Of a stretch of 64,000 nucleotides of DNA, positions 21,445 through 36,700 are shown one piece after another. Position numbers and translations under genes: made by a program. The notes beneath the pieces are model-generated. The model searched no databases. It saw only the letters and a program-made list of their open reading frames with translations, and had not been told where the DNA came from. The stretch's first letter is position 1. Each line of letters starts with the position of its first letter. Origin of the DNA: Aradus depressus (lineage: Eukaryota; Arthropoda; Insecta; Hemiptera; Aradidae); assembly GCA_963662175.1 (NCBI GenBank), contig OY759216.1, positions 41,309,087-41,373,086 of the forward strand, in the 5' to 3' direction.

Positions 21445-23637
21445 GAAAAATCATTATTTATATAAAACTTCAAGTTCACAAATAATTGTTTCCATATCTA
21501 CGATACACTCAATTATTTGATATCGGTAGCAATGCGCAATTAAAAAGTCGTATAATCTTGTTCTTTTGTTAAAAATATAAACACACACACAATCTGTTCG
21601 CTTTGAGTTCGGAATTAGGATTTTAAATTAGTTTTCACAAATCAGTTGGCAGGACTAGATCATAACCGGACAAAATGTAGAACATTGATATTTGTTTTGA
21701 AAAAAATTTATGATACTGTATTGTTTCGAAATTTTTTTAGTTTAACACAAAGCTTGTTTTTTTCAGTGAAAACATCGAAGGTTTTCACAGTGGATTTTTA
21801 AAATTTCCGGAAAAATTGACAAAAAAAAACAGGAAATAACCTTAATTTTCTTTTAAAAGCGGATGGTGACATAAGAAAATTATAGTTATTGACCTAAGAA
21901 ATTCTAAAAAATGTCTGCAATATGCCCCTCGTCCTTCAACTCAGAAAGTTAATAATAAAACAATATTAAACTATTTTTAAAATTGAAATTTTTATTAACA
22001 ATTTTTACATTGAATATGCGTAATATAATTAATTACAATTTCAGAAAACTCATCGAATCATATTCCATAATTTTATATCAATAATATAAATATTTACAAA
22101 TATCTTTAAATAGTTTGTTAAAATACATTACAATTATTTTTGTTGAATGCAATAATATGTGCTTTATTTCCTCACAATAGATCTGACAAATATATACACA
22201 TTGAGATACAACTTTAATAATATCATTCGAATTTATAAAACTACAATTATAATAAATATGTGTGAATAAAAGTTTGCTTCTTCAAAAAACAAAAAAAAAT
22301 AAACAATACTCATTTTCTTTTACATTAATCAATGAACTTCTATTCGAGAATTGGAGCAAGCTGGGTAGCTACTATACTTTGACACGACTTCATATGTTTA
22401 AAAGAAATGTAAACATTCATAAGTTCAGAAAAAAGTCAACAAATTAAATAAATTTCACTTAATAACAATGCAACAAATGAAACAAACAAGTTAAAAAAAT
22501 ACACTCTGGCATTATAAAAGGGAATTTAATCGGATAAAAAGTGAAAATGATATGTGAGAATTAAACATATAATTTTGGTATTAAAGACATTGAATTAATA
22601 ATCAACATTCAATCATTGTTAACGTGGGCTCGATTAGTTCTCGAATTCGTCAGTTTGTCTTCCCCTGCTAACCGAAGTAAATATGGGAAGGTACGTAATC
22701 AGTCAGAAATTCAATGTCCTCATAATTTCAAGTTTTACAATCCCCTAAATTCAAAAATTTAGAAAAAAAATGTATGTTTGTTGTGTTAAATAATGATTCG
22801 AGATGCATTAATTTTTTTCGAAGAAATCTCCAAAACTTATTTAATAACAAGATAGTTTCATGATAAAAAAAATAGACTTGAACGGAAATATTGAAGAAAA
22901 CAGATTTTTCTAGACGTTTTGGATTTAAAGTATCGATAAGTGTATCCAGAATCCCGTAAGACGACGCATATAGATCATCGCCCAAAGAAAAAGGGGGTGG
23001 TGGAGCTTAACGAAAAAAAAACCTAATACTAGCGATATATTGAATGTATCGATACGAAATTTCGTATGAGGATTCTGAAGTCCCTGAGTAAATATCTTGA
23101 TTTTCAACCAAAACGTTCCATTGATTTCAGAAGGTGAGAGGACAACATAGTTGATTAATTGATATTGCGTTAAAGGATATTTTTATGCTCCAGATTGTAT
23201 TTTAAATTTATATATAACTTTTCACTTTGTTATTCATGCCATGGGTGTGATACATATTCCAAATAAATACTAAAAATAAATAGGAAAATATATATATTTC
23301 CTTAAGACTATATATCCAACAGACAGATAATATATTCACAAACATGAATAATAAATGCAATAATAATTTATCCAATACCTTATACATATTAAAATAAAAT
23401 ATATACTTTCAAATAAATATACAAATAAACAGAGGATATACAATCTCCTCAATGAAATGGAGATTTGAATAAATTAGACTAATAAAATACGTTTTCTTTT
23501 TCAAATACGATTGCGTTTGTCGCCAAGTTGGACGAGATAACGCAGGATAAAAATACATATACTATATAGCTTGCTTGATGCGTGTGTCAGTAATACGAGC
23601 TGCGCGACCAACGACGGCGCACGGCTGGAAGGAAGAA
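21445..23637 (-). other. Probable 3' UTR and downstream DNA of the CLC gene
   Basis: 2.2 kb after the CLC stop codon, AT-rich with several TTTATT (minus-strand AATAAA) sites between about 21,980 and 22,160. No coding exon found. 22900-23100 resembles Repeat C in reverse. The 3' end cannot be set without transcripts. Confidence 0.4.
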
Positions 23638-26600
23638 CTAATTAAATAAAACAGAATTAGGGTCTTCGTCATCTATTTGTTTGATGTATCTTAAAACGTC
23701 TTTCTTCGTGATAACCCCTAGCAGCCGTCTGAAAATAAAATAATATAATTAATTATACACAAATATGAATTATCAACTCCTTACTTCTTACTCTAAAATT
23801 GATTGTGTAGTTCAAGCTTTTCAAAATATAAATATGCATTTAGGTAATAACTGCATCCAAAATAAAAAAATGTTTAGGCACAGTTTTTTTCTCTTCTGTA
23901 AAATTCATGATTTGAGAGTTACGCCCTTTGGCCCTTATATAATTCACAAATATAAAGACACATATATTCAAAGTATTTTTAGCTTACAATGAACATATTC
24001 TTTCACAGGATGTCCTGTCATATTTATCTTGAGTTATTGTACACATTTTCTTTGGAAAATGAGTTTGGCAAAATGACTAGACCCGAAAATGCCTGTTATT
24101 TCATGTTGAGTTGATTTTGTAAACCGAGTTGAACGAAACTTGCCAATTTAGGCAAAATTAAGGTATTGCAAACTTCTCGAAGAGCTGTTTCCCATTTCCG
24201 AAGTCTATCTACAGTTGGTGAATATATTAAAATTCTAAATTTCCTTAAATGAGGAGTTTGGAGCCAGAGCGGACCAACTGGTTGAAACTGAACAGGTAGA
24301 AAATGGCAATTGAAAATTGAGTACATTTTGTTTATCTCCATAAATGGGCCCCAAATATTTATTTATATTTGAAATTTTATAATAGTATTGGATGAGTGAT
24401 CCCTTTTTGTGTTCTATAAAGTTTTTGAAGGCCGTATGATCCATTGTGACTTTGAAAATATATGCACAAAATACTTGTGGACTAAACTTAAAGTGCTGCT
24501 ATCTATCAGTGAAGTGAAGAAACTAAGTGATCCACACTGGTTTTGAAAAAGGGAACCTATGCTAACATCAGGATGGTAATAACTCATTTTCCGAAAAACT
24601 GTGGGTTGGTCCGCTCTGGCTCCAAACTCCTCAAATATATATATATTTTTTTATTTTTTTACAATATATATTAACAACTATATAAAAAAATAAGTACAAG
24701 AAAATGTGCTAAGAGATGGAAAATAGCAGTGTTAAAATATCAAGAGGGGAAAAATCATCCCATGGGAGAGACTCTGAGCACTGAGTTGCTCTCATTTGGA
24801 ATTAATCACTGCCAATTCTAAGGAGATCTATAGGTCATTGGCGCTTAAGGCGTCGTTGGGGAAGTATGGCAGAATGGAGGGCACGGACAAGAGAATTATT
24901 GTGGGAATAAGAGAGTCAAAAAATGTTTTATACTTGGATAGCTACTTTCAAGTGAAGAGTTTTGCTGGAGACGTATTAAGAAGCATTGGCTATTGTACGA
25001 AGAATTTTGGATTGAAAGTTCCTGAATTTAAGTCTGTAAATACCAAAGGTTTGAGTAAACCGCTTTATTTACAAAAAGTTATTGTAGATCTTATGTCTAG
25101 TAGTCTTAGCAACAGTTTGAAAAGACTGTCCATTTCTTGTCTTTTCAGTCTCATGTGAGGTTTCAAAGTTAGTCGCCTGTCGAGTCTGGGGCCTAGGATA
25201 GCGAGCGGACTTCGTTTTTTGAAGGGATGGAATTATTGTTAAGGTACACTGAAGGGCAGGTATATATTCAATGGAGGTGGAGGACGATGTGTGAAGTGAT
25301 TTCTTGTCGTTCATCTTGACTCTCCAGGACTGAAGGGATATCATTTTAATTTTTTAGAGAAATTATTAATTGGCATTTTTCCAAGGACAAAAATGTGGGC
25401 CACATCTAACAACACAACTGTCGGAGGTTCTGGGTGAACAAGAAATATGTTTTTTTTTACTAAATTATACACTCATACCATATGGGCAAAAACGAATTAT
25501 TATACTTGGAAAAAGTTTAAACATAATTAAAGTTTAAACATATGATCAGGCAAAATGATTAAAAGAAAAATAAAGAGCCCAGGAAGAAATCTAAATTCGG
25601 GAGGCGGAGACTTAGCCTTGGAGTTAGAAGGAAGGTGAGAGGTATTGTTACCCATGATGAGTGACGAGAGTCTGACGAAGCCCCAACTTCCTGAACATGT
25701 CGACGACGGTCTCCATGGGGGTTTGATCCGTGATGGTGATAGGAGCCATGTCGAGGATCTTCTTCAGTTTAAGAGGAGCAGGACCGGACGGGTTGAGGGG
25801 CTGACTCGGACTCGAACTGAACAGAACCACCGAGTCACCTCCCACAAAGTCCATCGTTCGTCGAGCATTCTCTACAACAAACAACGTTTTTGTGAAGAAA
25901 AAATAAATAAATAGTTTGCCATGTACCAAGGTAGTATGTTACGACGTTAAAAAATAAAATAAAACCTCTAAATAAAAAAAAATGCTAGATAAAATAATGG
26001 ATAGCAGCACATCCCTTTAAAGGTCTTGATAAGAATAGTTTAAAAATATAGTAATCTTGACTCGATGTACTGTTTTAAGAAGGGTTAAGAACTGAAGAGT
26101 GGGTGTCTATGCTGCTTAAAGTCAATAGACTACTTGGAATACCTACCTGGTTTTTTAATAAGGCGCAGTAGAATGAGGGCATACGATTTTTTTTTTTTTT
26201 TTGAAAGAAATTAATTAAGGGTAGGGTGGCGAAGACATTTTTCAACCACAACGTCGAAGTTATGATGAAAAGTTAATAGTGCACCAGAATAATACAAGGT
26301 TAATAATGAGCATACCTATTATTTGTTTCTGAAAAAGGCACCTATATCAATATTTTCTTTATTTTTTTTTCATAAAAACTTGAATTGAACATTGTTTTAA
26401 AGGTCATGACAACAATTCAATAATACAGTATCCTTAAGTTGACAAACCATGTAAAAGGAAGGAGGGGAAGAGAAGAAAACAAACAAAAAAATGGTTTTCA
26501 TTAAAAAAAAAAAATTAGTCCCTTTTTTGAATAACGACAAATCTCATTTATGTCTGTAAATCACTGAAATTAGCAGGGTAATGAATGTACTGCCATTGGC

Positions 26601-27730
26601 ATGAAAGATTGTGATTTTCCCGGACAACGACGAATACTACTGTTAGTAATTATTAAACTGGAGAGTAGGTACCTAAGGCAAGGACTAGATCCCTCCGAAG
26701 AACAAAGCCGACGAGATACTGAGATTCTCTAGAGACAACAACAGGAAAACCGTTGTGTTCTGTCTCCTTGAGGAGAGCTTCCACATCATCGACAGTCATC
26801 GAGTCCTGGGTCAGCACTGAAAGCGGCTCGTTCCTCCTGCAAACAACCAGGTTAATTGTTAACAACCATCAGATATTATTACTAAATATTGTATTTTGTT
26901 TACTTGAACAATCTCTGCCCATGTTCTTGGCATTAGCCCTACCGTATTACTTAAATCTCTGCACTCGATTAGTTTTAAATTATAAAATATTACGCAGAGT
27001 TATTTTCTTGTTATTCAAGTCAATATAGGGCATACCTCTCTGAAGGCATCTTGATAGCGTCGGAGACGGATACACATTTTCCTTGAGAACCCCCTCTGCA
27101 ATCTCCCTTCTCCCCCACCAAAAAAAAAATATATAGTGTGGAATCAGAAAAAAAAAATGATCACTTCGCAAAACATTTGGACAAGTGATTGCAAAGAGAT
27201 GGGACAAGGTGCGATCTTCAAGGGGCAGACATTATGTTGACTCAGCCCTCCACTTGGAGCGCTGAACGCACACTAACTTTAATAAGGAAGTGGGAGGATA
27301 AGTGGTATCTCAATTTGAAAGTCTTTCTTTTCGTCAAAACATTTTTTCTGGATGGACAACTAAAGGAAGTAAAATATCTCTGCTATAGAAATCTTAACTA
27401 ACACTCACCCTATTTCACAAATAAACTTTTCCTGTTTCTAAAAGCTCTTCAAATAAGCTTTTGAAGAATGCACTAGATGGCGAATTTCAGAAAATTTGCG
27501 AAGAGTTGGTTTGACTTACTTAGGCTGCATAACGTCAGCAGCGAGGGCAGTGTGGGCGAACTCCTCCTTAGAGTCGAGGAAAGGGTATCCATTAAGATTG
27601 ATGTGAGCATCGTATATACCCTGGCGGCCGAGGGCATCCCCCACCCACTTGGAGGCCATGGCGGCTGCCATCAAAGGCACGATATACCGCACCCCTCCTG
27701 TCAGCTCGAACATTATCACCACCAGAGACA
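23638..27730 (-). CDS. ClC-c: CLC gene, last helices and the CBS1-CBS2 regulatory region
   Basis: Four exons encode helices N to R ([46 protein letters not shown]) and then the cytosolic CBS pair. CBS1 has [16 protein letters not shown] and [12 protein letters not shown]2 has [19 protein letters not shown] and [13 protein letters not shown]. In CLC-5 this pair binds ATP. The linker [20 protein letters not shown] resembles the vertebrate linker but lacks its PPLPPY ubiquitin-ligase motif, having [10 protein letters not shown] instead. The last exon encodes only 29 residues, ending NSVLFN. Confidence 0.9.
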
Positions 27731-30700
27731 CTGTAACACACATCAACATAGATCATTCAATGCTTCCATCAATACCCTTATTACCTGGTAGTTTGTGAGA
27801 ATGTAACAAACATCCAAAAAATAATATAATAAACCAGTCGAATAAAATAAAACAGAGCTGATTTTCAGGATAGCCCATAATGTACTTATTTATTTTAATT
27901 GGAGTTCATCTTGATTTGAGTTTTATTATAACTGTACTATAGGCTAACCACCTTTAAAGTGTATCTAATTACATAAATACCGTGTCTACAGTAGTCTCAG
28001 GTCCACCAGAGCGCTCTGGTACCAAGCGATGTGACCTCGCATGAGTCACAATAACTAACTAAAACTTTATAAAATTTCCACCCGCTTGAGTGTTTTGCTT
28101 GAAATATTCAGGTCCAAAGAGCATACGAAATTTTGATGAAATAGATCCACTGGTTTCGTAATAGTAACAGTATCCACTAATAGTCTCATTTTGTTCTTAA
28201 ATGTCCCTCAAACATGAAGAAACGCAGAAGCCTAACTACCAATTTTTTCACGATTACTATACACACATAATATAATAAATTGTACAAAGATTACCTGTCA
28301 TTCTGGTGACGCCTCCAAGGACGGCAGCGGCTCCAACCATGGCGTAGAGGCCAGGAGTGATGCAGTCATCACTAGAGGCACAGTCTGCTGAGAAGATCCA
28401 TACGTGAGGGTATGTAGTGGCCATGTGCTGGACGGCAATACCAACGATCCGTCCCACGATCCCCCCCAGACAGAGGGAGGGGATGAAGAGGCCGCAGGGG
28501 ACCTTCATACCGAACGTGAAGACGGTGGTGACCAGCTTGAAGATGAGAGCCAAGACGAGAAGCCAGACGGCTGTCGTCACTGAGGGTTCGTTCTCGTCAT
28601 AGCCTCCTCCCGTATGGCTGCTGTAGTTGCTACATGTACCATGTACAAGACATACATAAATAAACTGGTACTACTAGTGGAAGATTGTGATACTTATGTA
28701 AGGGTCAATCCACAAGGTCCAAATGCTGAAAGCGCAATTTTTGATTCTGATGAAATGTGATAGCTTGATGCACTATTCCTGACAATTTGTCCAATCAGCA
28801 TATGTGAATATGAACTGTACGAAAAATGAGCGCAATAAGTCTAATGGCTGCAGTGCAGTTAGTAAAAATTAAATCTACTATGTGACATCAGACAGCCGCC
28901 ATCATAGCAATGATTCGATTATTTTTAAATATGCCTTCGAAAACAAAATTTCAAGGGGTGCTGACCAGCCACTTCATCAAAAAAATCGAGTGATGTGACT
29001 TTTTTTTTTGTCTGTTTATATTTCCTTATTGTGATGTATGTTCAGTCGAAAATTTCAAAATAAATGTGAAAAAAAAATTATTTATCCCTATCTACTTCAA
29101 TATTATTTTTCGATGAAAATAAATATAATTATTATTAATAATACATTATTACAGCATCACTCCTCCCATTTATTTTACTTTAAAAAAAAAATATAGCAAT
29201 AACAAAAGTTTCGGGAAGCACTCCCATCATCAGTGTCTATAATACATGTGTTATTTAGGTTAACTATTCTGATTGACAAAAATAATAGTTAACCTAAAGA
29301 ACACATACATCATATTTAATTATTATGATTCATGTCCGGGCTTTAACTACAAGGTCACATCGCCCACTACCAGAGCGCTCTTTTGTCACTCTGGTGGACA
29401 TGAGCTCACCAATAATTACAAATCTCCTTACATATCCCAGTAAATTATAATAATTATTATTGATTAGTATTTTAAACATACCATAGTCCGCCAGCAGGGG
29501 AGGGTCCACACTGACTGAACAGAAGGTATATGAGTTGACTAGTACCCATCCTCGTGTACGGGTTAGGGTAGGCGATAACAGCAGTGATAGAGGTGAGGAC
29601 GAGAACCTCAGTGACGGGGTACTGGCCCAGTCGGGAGGTCTTCCTGTAGCGGCACCACCAGATGTTAGCTTTGATGAACATGGTAGCTATCACACCCTGC
29701 ACCAAGTAACAAGTGGAATTACAAAAAAAATAATAAAGAAACGTTTGAATTAAATCAACTTTCTTCTATTAAAACCATGGATGTCAGCTTGTACAACAAA
29801 CGCTACGCGGTGTGCCTACTGAAAATGGGCTGCAAGGATATTAATACTTTGAATAACTAATCCAAAAACCTCAATGAGCATCATCAAAACTTTACTTATT
29901 ATAAAAAAAAAATATTCTATTACTTATGAAATGAAATTCCAAATATTTTTTCTTTCTTCCCGGTTATTGCATCCACACAACACACCAGCATGAATAAAAT
30001 TTGACTAGCAAAACTAATAATATTTACTACCTATATAAAAAATTATTCTATATTAATAAAATATAAAAAAAGATCCATAAGAAAATAGATAGGCAAATAA
30101 ATAAACCTAAATCTAATCTAAAAATAATTTAAATACAATTAAATAAAAAACCATTAATTTACTAAAACTTATTAAAAATACTAAACAAACCTATATACAA
30201 CAATAAAATGACTGAAGGGGGCGCCGGTAGCTCGAAGATAATGTGATTGTCTACTGAGCTCAAGACTCCTACTTTAAGTGAATAAACCTAGATACGCAAA
30301 ATTTAGAACTGCCACAGTAGAGTAGGGCTCATGCCCACCAGAGCGACGAAATAGTGCTCTGGTAGTAGGCATGAGCCACAATAACTAACAGAAGCAAAAA
30401 ATTCAGTTTCATACACATCGAAACTGTTTTTTTTTTTTTTTGTTTTTTTATTGAGGCAGAACAAGAATCTGTATTTACATTCAGTTAAATAATATAAAAC
30501 ATATTCTTATTGAAAAAAATAATAATAATTTATAATCCTTCCATAAATTATACTTATGAACATACCTAATAATGAACATTGAAAACTGACATTATTGCAG
30601 AGATATTGTGAAATAATTCAAATGAACTTGAAAGAAATAAAACTTGTTTATTTATGATATTGTCTACTTTCGGTATTTCTACCATCCTCAGCCAAAAGTC

Positions 30701-33700
30701 TTATCTCTTATGCTTTTGGCTGAGGATGGTAGAAATACCGAAAGTACTCCCATGTAAATATAGTTGGTGAAATTAGACAATATCATAAATAAACAAGTTT
30801 TATTTCTTTCAAGTTCATAATAATAAACACATCAACTGCGCCGCAACCTACAACGTAGGACTGCGTCAAGTGTCACTATTTTATGGTACTATCTCACGTG
30901 TCATTTAAGTACTCAGCGAACAGTTGACGTTGTAGGTCGCGGCACATTAGTCCGTTGAGTTTTTTCATATAAAATAATTAAATCTTAGCTCTGACCGTAG
31001 TCAGCTAAGGAATGCGAAGCTGAGGTTATCACTATCATTTATTCACTAGTTATCAACCTTGAAATGGCGTGCGGTGAAACAAAAATTGCGCGAAATTTAA
31101 CGCAACTTTCTAAAGTTACTGTGTCGAAGGGTTGATATGATATATATGAATGTGACTCTATAAGCTATATAATTATGTGTTTGTTGTTTTATTACGATTA
31201 TTAGTTTCGTAAATAAAATAGACGCTCCTTAGCGTTGCTTAGCGGCCACACTGATCCTGACTTACCTCAACCCGCAAAACAACTGGAAAGATCTCCTCTG
31301 CTACTCTTCCTACCTCCTACCTAATAAATAAGGCAGATAAGTTAATTTCTTACCCCAATAACTCCCAGTCCAACAAAAGGAATCAGCTCAAAGAAAATCC
31401 AGGGTTTATTGTATTCAACATAAAACAAAACGGAATGTTCATTTCCAAAGGGGTTGATCGATCGCAGAACAAAAGCAGCCACCAGAGCGCAGAAGAAGGA
31501 CCTCCACAGAGTTTTCAGCGGAAAATAGTAACTCACCTGTAAGAAATATTAAAAAATAAAATATAACAGCTCAGCTCACAGTGGTTTGTTTCATATTGAT
31601 ATTTAATTAATCAATCCAGTTTGTAAAGACTTTCCAAGATGTCACCACAGAAATATAATACGGATTTTTAACGATTTTCGACCTTTTAGTCAATTAGATG
31701 AGACCGATACTGAGAATAGGGGTTCCTCCCGAAACGTTTAACTTTAATAAATTTCAAGTCAATTACTTACACAACAAAAAATCGATTCATTATTATTGTT
31801 TTTAGATTAAGTGGAATAACGATTAACAAGAGCATTCCGTTTAAATGGGGAATGTTTTAATAAATTGAAACACCAGAACTTACATGTGGAAAGAACGACA
31901 GCAACTGTGGAAAAGTCGTCAGTGAATCACCGGCAATCTACTTCCCCAGCACCAATTAATCAATTACTTTTTCGCTCTCGCTCCGAAACCAATCGACCAT
32001 TTGTGCCAAAAATAGTTGACTAACATAGGAGAGCTTCTAAATCCTCATACTATAGTTTGCGTCGGTACAGTCACTACATCAGTAGTAATCGGGTTTTTTT
32101 GAGTAGAGCCCCCGTCTGGTTTTCCCCTTCCCTCCTCTCAATTCCTGGAAGTTAATATTTGTCGTCCTTATGGGGTTTTGATTTTACATATAACATTTCC
32201 TGCTGATACATTCATTTCATCGCAAGTTAATTTGTTTTTTATTTTTGGAATAAAGTCGGGAAAAATGAAATTCCGGTGAAAAACAACATGCAATTTCTGA
32301 CCGATTATATAATTTCCCAAATATCTCATACACCCGCAGAAGTAAAAAAAAACAGCATTTGAAGTATAACGAGAGATAAAACAAAATATACACAAAATAG
32401 TGAAGTATGCATAGATGAAATAAATTATTTTTGTCATCCCACATCAAGTGGTCATCTTCCTGTTTCCAATATGTGTCGAATGTTACTCGACTATAATTGG
32501 ATGAGAAAAAAGTGAACCTATTGAACCAACCTCTTCCAAACTGAACAGCACTCCTCCAATAGGAGCTCCAAAAGCGACGGACACCCCGGCGGCAGCCGCT
32601 GCTGATAAAATCTCCCTTTTCTTCGCCTCGTTTCGACCATACTTGGGAAACAAATAGGACAATATGTTACCTGTATACAGTAAATAACGTTAGTTTTAGT
32701 TTAGTTTAAGTTAATTTAAAGAGAAAGACTTAGAATATGTATTGGTAATCATTGTTAACAAAAATTCGGAAACATGTTCCGCATATTCAGAATATATATA
32801 TTTTTAAAATATTTGTTTGTGTTTTGAATCCATTGTCGTTTACACAGTACTTACCAATACAACAAGCAATGTGGACCATAGGTCCCTCCTTCCCGAGACT
32901 GAGGCCCGCAGACACAGCAAGCATTATACCAACCGATTTTATAATCAGAGTCCACTTTCCCAAATATCCTCTAATGATAAACCCACTCAGAATTGTCTTT
33001 ATCTAAATTTAAAAAAATACAAAATAAATATTGATAATAATAAAATAGCAGTAGTTAAAAAAAAATATAAAACAACTTACTTCAGGAATACCAGATCCAC
33101 AAGCGTATGGAGCAAACATTCTAACCAAGCCGGCAGCCAGGGAGGCGAACATAAGAGCCCATGCTATGTAGAAAATATATGAGATGACGTAGGCTCCAGC
33201 ACCGATCCTACTTTGTGCAAGAATTTCAGACCACATTAACCACTAAAAAACAGAAAAATTGAACAAAAGTTTGAACAACATAAACAAAATTAACTATGTT
33301 TGAGAGAAAGTGGCAGTACCGTGGTAATTAGTGAGGTTACGAATCATAAGCAATGTACGATAAGTAAATCTAAAGTACAATGAGAGACAACAAACAAAAC
33401 GAGGTTCACTATAATAAATAAAGTATGCACAGATGAAATAAAATACATTCTACAACATAGAATCACCATTTTCTTAAAATATTTGAAAGCTGGAACTATA
33501 ATTAAAATAAGCTGCATAAACCACTAAATATAAAATATTACTTCAATATTTTCAAACTAGTTATTCTTTTCTTCTATGGTTGCCTTCTTATCACTCCAAT
33601 TTAAACCCAATAGAACGGCAACACGGCTTTTAAGGGTTATGTGACCAAACACAATAAAGATTTTAATAAGAATTCCATTCAAACATTAGTCCTAGTAAAT

Positions 33701-36700
33701 GGAAATATATGACTTCACTTTAAAATAAACAAAATGAATGGATAATTGACAATATCTGCAAAATTATAATAGCTGATATTGATTTGGATAACCTGACCGG
33801 GGTTTATTCTTTGTGCTAAGATGGAATGGAGGATCTACTTCCCTAACCGCTCTACTCTATAAGGTTGATTATTGGTTATTCCGATATAGAGGGGAAACTC
33901 GAAATGAGGAATCAAAAGCCTCGTATCATCATTTTACTTCGAACAATGGGTGAGTTTCTAGAATCAAATCAACGTTTGACCAGTTTTTTCATATCCTGCA
34001 CTACTTACCTTGTGAAAAATTTATTTGGCTTCAGAAATGGGACAGAAAACAGGAAATTTTTAAAAATAATTTTTAAAACCCTGTAAAACTCAACTTTGCT
34101 TTTAGAGTTGCAAGAATGAAGGAAATAATGCGACACAGTGAAGAAAAGCTTTACATTAACAAAAGAGTAGAGAAAAAAAAAACGTAGAGACCTGTGAACA
34201 GTTGCCCTTGTCCTCGAGAGAGGTCTCATTGGAAGACCAGCAGCACTGTTCCTGATTGAGCCAGAAGGCCTGGGGACAGAGACCGTACTTGAGATCGGAC
34301 ATCCAGGAGGCGCCTATATCGATGACCCCAGCCACAGTGCCAGTGACCAGGCCGACGAGGAGGACACAGAGCCATCCTGACCAGGCGTCATGGGCCCCGC
34401 GGACTAGGTCCACGATCGAGTGAGACCGCTTCTTCACGATGTACCGGTGACGCATCCGGTCCCGAGCGATGTCCCTCTGCCAGTCGATTGTGTGAAAGTC
34501 GTCATACTGGCCAATCCCCGGGATATCATCCGTGTCTAGACAAACAACACTCTGTTATACCTATGTGTATTATAAAACTGTCAATATGTATGTTTAATCA
34601 GTCGGTCCACTTACATTTTTAATTCATTATCTTGAAGCTCGTTGATTAATATCTGTATTTTACTTGTAATTAGAGAAGAGAGAAGTTAGTGTTTGGGATG
34701 CTACAGCTCTGAGCTTGTAAGACATCTTCAAGTATCACCAAAAAATAGCTTTCATAAGGAACTGCTTTTCTAATAGACAATTTTTTCATACAACAGTTTT
34801 TGCATGAATCAAGCAAACATCGAAAATAATAAGGATATTTTAGGATATCTTTAATGGTCGAATTCCATCATCTCGAAAGTCAAAGTTGTGTCTTGGCTTT
34901 TAAAGCGAAAACAACTGTAAACAACTTCATTTCTCTGCGTTTTTTCGAGACATAATTCTATTATATAAAATACATTTACAATCCAGCTTAACAAAAAAGA
35001 ACTCGACATGGAAGGAATTAATTAATGCATCACGTGATTTATTGATGCATTTCAAGCAGTTGTAGTAATATTTTTCAAGTTTTGATAGGTGACAATCGCC
35101 AACAAGGTTGGAGAGAGCAAGGTTTAGCCAATCAGAAGATCTCGTTCATCTCACTTCGAGATGAATACAGTAATTATTACTGTATTAAGAAAAACAAATA
35201 AAACTTAATAAGAAACATTTATTTAGGACTACCATGCAATAACAGGCGAAACAAAAAAAAACGTTACAAAAACGAAAATTTCACAAATCTATACACATCG
35301 GAACCACTAATATCAAATAAAAACTATTGATTGACTAAACAATGATTGAACTGCTATGCACAATTAACAAAAAACGTTTAACGAAATCAACTGAAACTTC
35401 TGGAAAGTATAAAGAAGCCAAGCGCACAAAAAGTTCTTTACAGGAAACAATGAGAATAACAATTATTGTTAATATTATTTATTATACTAGTATACATATC
35501 CGGGCTACCCGGCGTTGCATGGGAGTAACTTTGCATTATATTATTTTGTCTGGACCTGACCAGGTGCGATATCCGAATAAAGAATAAAAAACTTATCTTA
35601 GAAAAGATGTATAGAACGAAAAATTTATAAAATGATTTTTTTTTTTTATATTGATTCTGTAACTTTTTTCACGCAGGATCAAAATAACTAAAAAACATGA
35701 AATAACTCTTTTTGTCTCCAAGTAAATCCCCCTCTATTCAGGCATTTTTAATCATATGTATCCTAAAACATTTCCATGTTCATATGCAAATTCAAAATAT
35801 GAAGTTTGGTTAAAATAATTTCCGGCGATGACGGGAGAAACAGACACGAAAGCTAAAAAACACTTGCATGGTCTTTGTTTGGCAATGAAACGGATAAAAC
35901 CAAAATAGTTCTCAAAAATACCCAATAGCCCCTATATATAAAGGTTTCAAATAACAGTTGTTTTGTCTTCCTTGAATTTAGAGAGCACTTCAAAAATGAA
36001 ATTTGAAACCTCAGTTACGGATTTATCTCTCCGCTCAAGCTTAATAAAAAATATATATTGGCAACATTTAGAACTTCCAAAAATTGAAACTTTCTAACTA
36101 TAATATCATAATAAAAATATTTTCTTGGCGAATTTTTAATTGAGACCAATTTAAAAAAAGAAAATACTTCTCTGTTTCAATAAATGGTGGTTTAATCAAA
36201 TAAAAAAAAAACTCAATTATATCTTGATAACTGAATTAATATAAAATATCAAGTGACAAAATATGAATGCACAAATTGAGACGATATAAAACAAATATAA
36301 TGAAATTTGTAGTAATACTTATTATCATCCAAGGGAAGAGGAGTTTTCCCATCTTAACTAGCTAGAGTAAATAGCTAGACTGCGGTTATGTAGCCGTGCC
36401 AGCTGGTCTGGAGATATCTCTGATTCGGGCCTTTCACTCACACCATATCATAGATAATTTCATACTAATCGAATCAATGATTGTTTATATCAAATAAATA
36501 TGTAATATCATGTTATCCTGAATTTGAAAAATTAAACTAGCAAAAAAACTTACAATGAAATGTTTACAAGACACCTGTTCAAACTGACAAATATTCGCTG
36601 ATTTAAATCAATATCGTCCATTTTACAATACATTTTTGACATACTGATCGGCAATTATCATATGTGTCCTTGAAGAGACTAATTACAGTAACTTGTAGGC

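Larger units (their letters stand above)
28640..29481. other. CLC intron with two repeats
   Basis: Holds a family IV fold-back-like element (about 29130-29300) and a SINE tail at 29320-29406. No other feature seen. Confidence 0.5.

Noticed and set aside
24796..25158. 120-codon plus-strand open frame
   Set aside because: It is antisense to a decayed LINE RT whose motifs ([23 protein letters not shown]) read on the other strand.
35460..35590. Phrase GGGCTACCCGGCGTTGCATG as the end of a named mobile element
   Set aside because: Familiar from invertebrate repeats, but I could not define ends, structure or coding content.
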